This document shows positions 28,001 to 29,304 of a DNA stretch of 29,304 nt, piece after piece (position 1 is the stretch's first letter; each line of letters begins with the position of its first letter). The stretch comes from a virus. The position numbers were made by a program, and so were the translations under genes. The notes beneath the pieces were generated by a model. That model did no database searches and was not told the origin of the DNA. It saw only the letters and a list, made by a program, of their open reading frames with translations. The stretch is from IMG/VR virus record IMGVR_UViG_3300034356_000501, positions 1 through 29,304 of that record, one strand, 5' to 3'.

Positions 28001-28484
28001 TTAAATCCCTTGCTTCGTTGAAAGCATCAATACAAGCATTTAGTTGGGCAGTATTTCGATCCCCTTGAGCAATTATTTCTGCGATTGCTTCGATGGTTGC
28101 TCTTTCGGAGTCAGAAGCAACGTCAGTCTGTCCAGAAGATTCACCTCCTGTTTTTTCGCTATTTGAGGAGGTAAAGGAGGAATTTTTGGCGGGTTGTACA
28201 CAACTTGCGGTGTTGAGCCGCAACTTGCCAGCACGATTGGCAACAGCAAGGGCAGTAGTTTTCTTGTTGATAGCATCATTAGCTTCCTGTAGTTTCAAAG
28301 ATTGTTGATTAAGTTTCTCCCCCATGTTTTGCTCGATTAGACGAGCTTCATCATTCTTTTTGGCAATGGCAATCTTCATGTCGCCATCACGCTCTAACCA
28401 CCCATAGTGGTGTCCAACTCGGTATGTACCAAAGAGAGATACCAAAACACCAACGATTAACCAAGGTAAAGGGATAGGTAACAT
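27981..28484 (-). CDS. i-spanin (Rz-like)
   Basis: The protein has 167 aa. One N-terminal span (about 4-21: IPLPWLIVGVLVSLFGTYRV) is followed by a long charged coiled coil (about 40-90) and a variable, Ser-rich and then helical periplasmic end. This is the layout of inner-membrane Rz proteins that join the o-spanin to fuse the membranes in the last step of lysis. The start overlaps the holin candidate stop as TAATG. The o-spanin gene lies within it in another frame. Confidence 0.85.
   Translation of the reverse strand: MLPIPLPWLIVGVLVSLFGTYRVGHHYGWLERDGDMKIAIAKKNDEARLIEQNMGEKLNQQSLKLQEANDAINKKTTALAVANRAGKLRLNTASCVQPAKNSSFTSSNSEKTGGESSGQTDVASDSERATIEAIAEIIAQGDRNTAQLNACIDAFNEARDLINGKGQ
28073..28279 (-). 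CDS. o-spanin lipoprotein (Rz1-like), nested in the i-spanin gene
   Basis: The protein has 68 aa. A basic start (MMLSTRKLL), a hydrophobic stretch and the lipobox VLASC with C20 give a lipoprotein signal. The mature part is proline-rich (NPPKIPPLPPQIAKK), as in Rz1 proteins. It is translated in a different frame fully inside the i-spanin gene, from an ATG at 28279 with AGGA upstream. It is anchored in the outer membrane and binds the i-spanin. Confidence 0.88.
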   Translation of the reverse strand: MMLSTRKLLPLLLPIVLASCGSTPQVVYNPPKIPPLPPQIAKKQEVNLLDRLTLLLTPKEQPSKQSQK

Positions 28485-28993
28485 TATTCAGCCTCTTTTC
28501 TTGCTTGTGCTAATTCTTCACGCTCTTGGTCATCTTCTAAATGGTCAGGAGGGGTAGTCGGAGGAGGGCCAGGTGTCCAAGATTCATCCAACTCAGGATT
28601 CTTCCAAACAGGCATAGCACCGAAAGGTTGGCTAGGCAAACCATACGCAGATTGCGGAGGTGCATAGGACGAGTTAAAACCGCCCTGAGAGCCTCCATAA
28701 CCCATTGGTTGACACATTGGTTGCGTTGGAGGATTAAACGCCCTAGAAGCACTAGACATAGCCCGTTTACCAATAACGCCACCGATACCGCCCACTATCA
28801 GCAGAACAATGTCATTCAACATCTTGGTATAGGCTTGGTCAATCGGAGCCATACTTTTGATAGGCTGAGTGACAAAAGTCACCGAATAGAGCAAAGCACC
28901 AACAATAAACATGAGGATAAGTGTGACTGCAACCACAACAAACCCCCAAATTCTTACTTCTATCTCTTCAGTTGTTAGGTTTAACTTCGTCAA
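28484..28993 (-). CDS. Putative holin with two membrane spans
   Basis: The protein has 169 aa. The start is a TTG at 28993 with GGAG eight bases upstream. Two spans are clear: about 15-40 (WGFVVVAVTLILMFIVGALL) and 61-77 (DIVLLIVGGIGGVIGK). A long Pro/Gly/Gln-rich and then acidic cytoplasmic tail follows. Its place just before the spanins and endolysin suits a holin; the MLNDIVLLIVGGIGG pattern recurs in such phage proteins. The long tail is unusual for a holin, so another membrane protein role remains possible. Confidence 0.62.
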   Translation of the reverse strand: MTKLNLTTEEIEVRIWGFVVVAVTLILMFIVGALLYSVTFVTQPIKSMAPIDQAYTKMLNDIVLLIVGGIGGVIGKRAMSSASRAFNPPTQPMCQPMGYGGSQGGFNSSYAPPQSAYGLPSQPFGAMPVWKNPELDESWTPGPPPTTPPDHLEDDQEREELAQARKEAE

Positions 28994-29165
28994 CTTTTTT
29001 CTCCAAGATTGGTGCTACTAAGTATTCAGGACAAGTCTGAGTAAATTGGCATCTAGGTTTCTGACAAGGTTCAGCATGAAAGTTATCTGGGTTCTGACAA
29101 AAATAGCGATACTTTTCGTCACATCCATGTAGCATAAAAGCTACAAAAATCAATAGATATCTCAT
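28968..29165 (-). CDS. Small Cys-rich lipoprotein
   Basis: The protein has 65 aa. MRYLLIFVAFMLHGC gives a lipoprotein signal with C15 as the lipidated residue. The mature part has paired Cys (YFCQNPDNFHAEPCQKPRCQ, FTQTCPEYLV), as in small secreted phage proteins near lysis genes. It may be a membrane-anchored lysis helper or an exclusion protein. Its ATG overlaps the previous stop (ATGA), and its 3' end overlaps the holin candidate by 26 bases. Confidence 0.68.
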   Translation of the reverse strand: MRYLLIFVAFMLHGCDEKYRYFCQNPDNFHAEPCQKPRCQFTQTCPEYLVAPILEKKVDEVKPNN

Positions 29166-29304
29166 GCTTTGATGTCCACAGACTTAGCCCATTGAGTCTT
29201 AATCTCTTGAACTCTCTGTTGTTGTTCAGCTTGTCTGGTTAGCTCTGCCAAACGCTTCATATTCTGTTGGTGGATCACTCGGTGAGCCTCTGACAACATT
29301 TGAG
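29162..29304 (-). CDS. C-terminal part of the small virion-region protein that crosses the window ends
   Basis: From the right edge the minus strand reads on in frame with the gene leaving the left edge: two bases complete a GCT codon, then QMLSEAHRVIHQQNMKRLAE follows and the frame ends VDIKA before TGA 29164..29162. This half is a charged, Gln-rich helix. An ATG at 29299 is in the same frame but has no room for a ribosome site in view. The stop overlaps the lipoprotein ATG by ATGA. Confidence 0.75.
   Translation of the reverse strand, partial: QMLSEAHRVIHQQNMKRLAELTRQAEQQQRVQEIKTQWAKSVDIKA

Overview
The window reads as the genome of a small tailed phage of podovirus type that infects a Gram-negative bacterium. 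Evidence for a phage is a large terminase, portal, scaffold, HK97-type capsid protein, head-tail adaptor, nozzle-like protein, tail fibres and a lysis set. Evidence for a short tail is that no tape measure, tail tube or sheath gene is visible. Evidence for a Gram-negative host is a spanin pair (inner-membrane i-spanin plus lipoprotein o-spanin). The gene types recall freshwater and marine proteobacterial phages, but the host cannot be named from the sequence. No integrase, repressor, DNA polymerase, helicase, RNA polymerase, tRNA or CRISPR array was found.

The two window ends join in frame. The minus-strand gene leaving the left edge (1..118) continues without a stop into the partial gene at the right edge (29162..29304), giving one 86-residue protein. 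The window is therefore probably one complete circular or circularly permuted genome unit of 29.3 kb.

Layout. (1) One long leftward late block starts near 16.3 kb: a 79-aa gene, TerS candidate, TerL, portal, two small proteins, scaffold, capsid, a 107-aa capsid-associated candidate, small accessory genes, adaptor, nozzle-like protein, tail fibres and tail assembly chaperone. It crosses the window ends into a lipoprotein, holin candidate, spanins, GH19 endolysin, metallopeptidase and metallophosphoesterase, and stops at 25.3 kb. (2) A short rightward, AT-rich island (16.44-17.6 kb) holds a GP88-like protein and closes with a clear terminator. (3) A leftward early block (22.05 to 17.7 kb) holds a winged-helix protein, a DUF1376 replication protein, a C5 cytosine methyltransferase, a PD-(D/E)XK nuclease and an HNH nuclease. 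(4) A rightward early block (22.2-25.3 kb) holds a DUF1071 single-strand annealing protein, an SSB-like protein and small genes. Blocks 3 and 4 diverge from 22.05-22.22 kb. Blocks 4 and 1 converge on a 16-bp perfect palindrome that contains both stop codons.

Three unrelated HNH homing-type endonucleases sit between late genes. Genes are tightly packed with ATGA, TAATG and TTGA overlaps, and several starts are TTG. The most unusual signal is a second 320-codon reading frame lying almost wholly inside the methyltransferase gene and owning the better start signal. Other unexplained structures are a 56-nt long hairpin at 23.9 kb, a nested hairpin in the endolysin leader, a dyad at 21.47 kb and a cluster of AGGGTTT/AAACCCT motifs at 15.9-16.4 kb.
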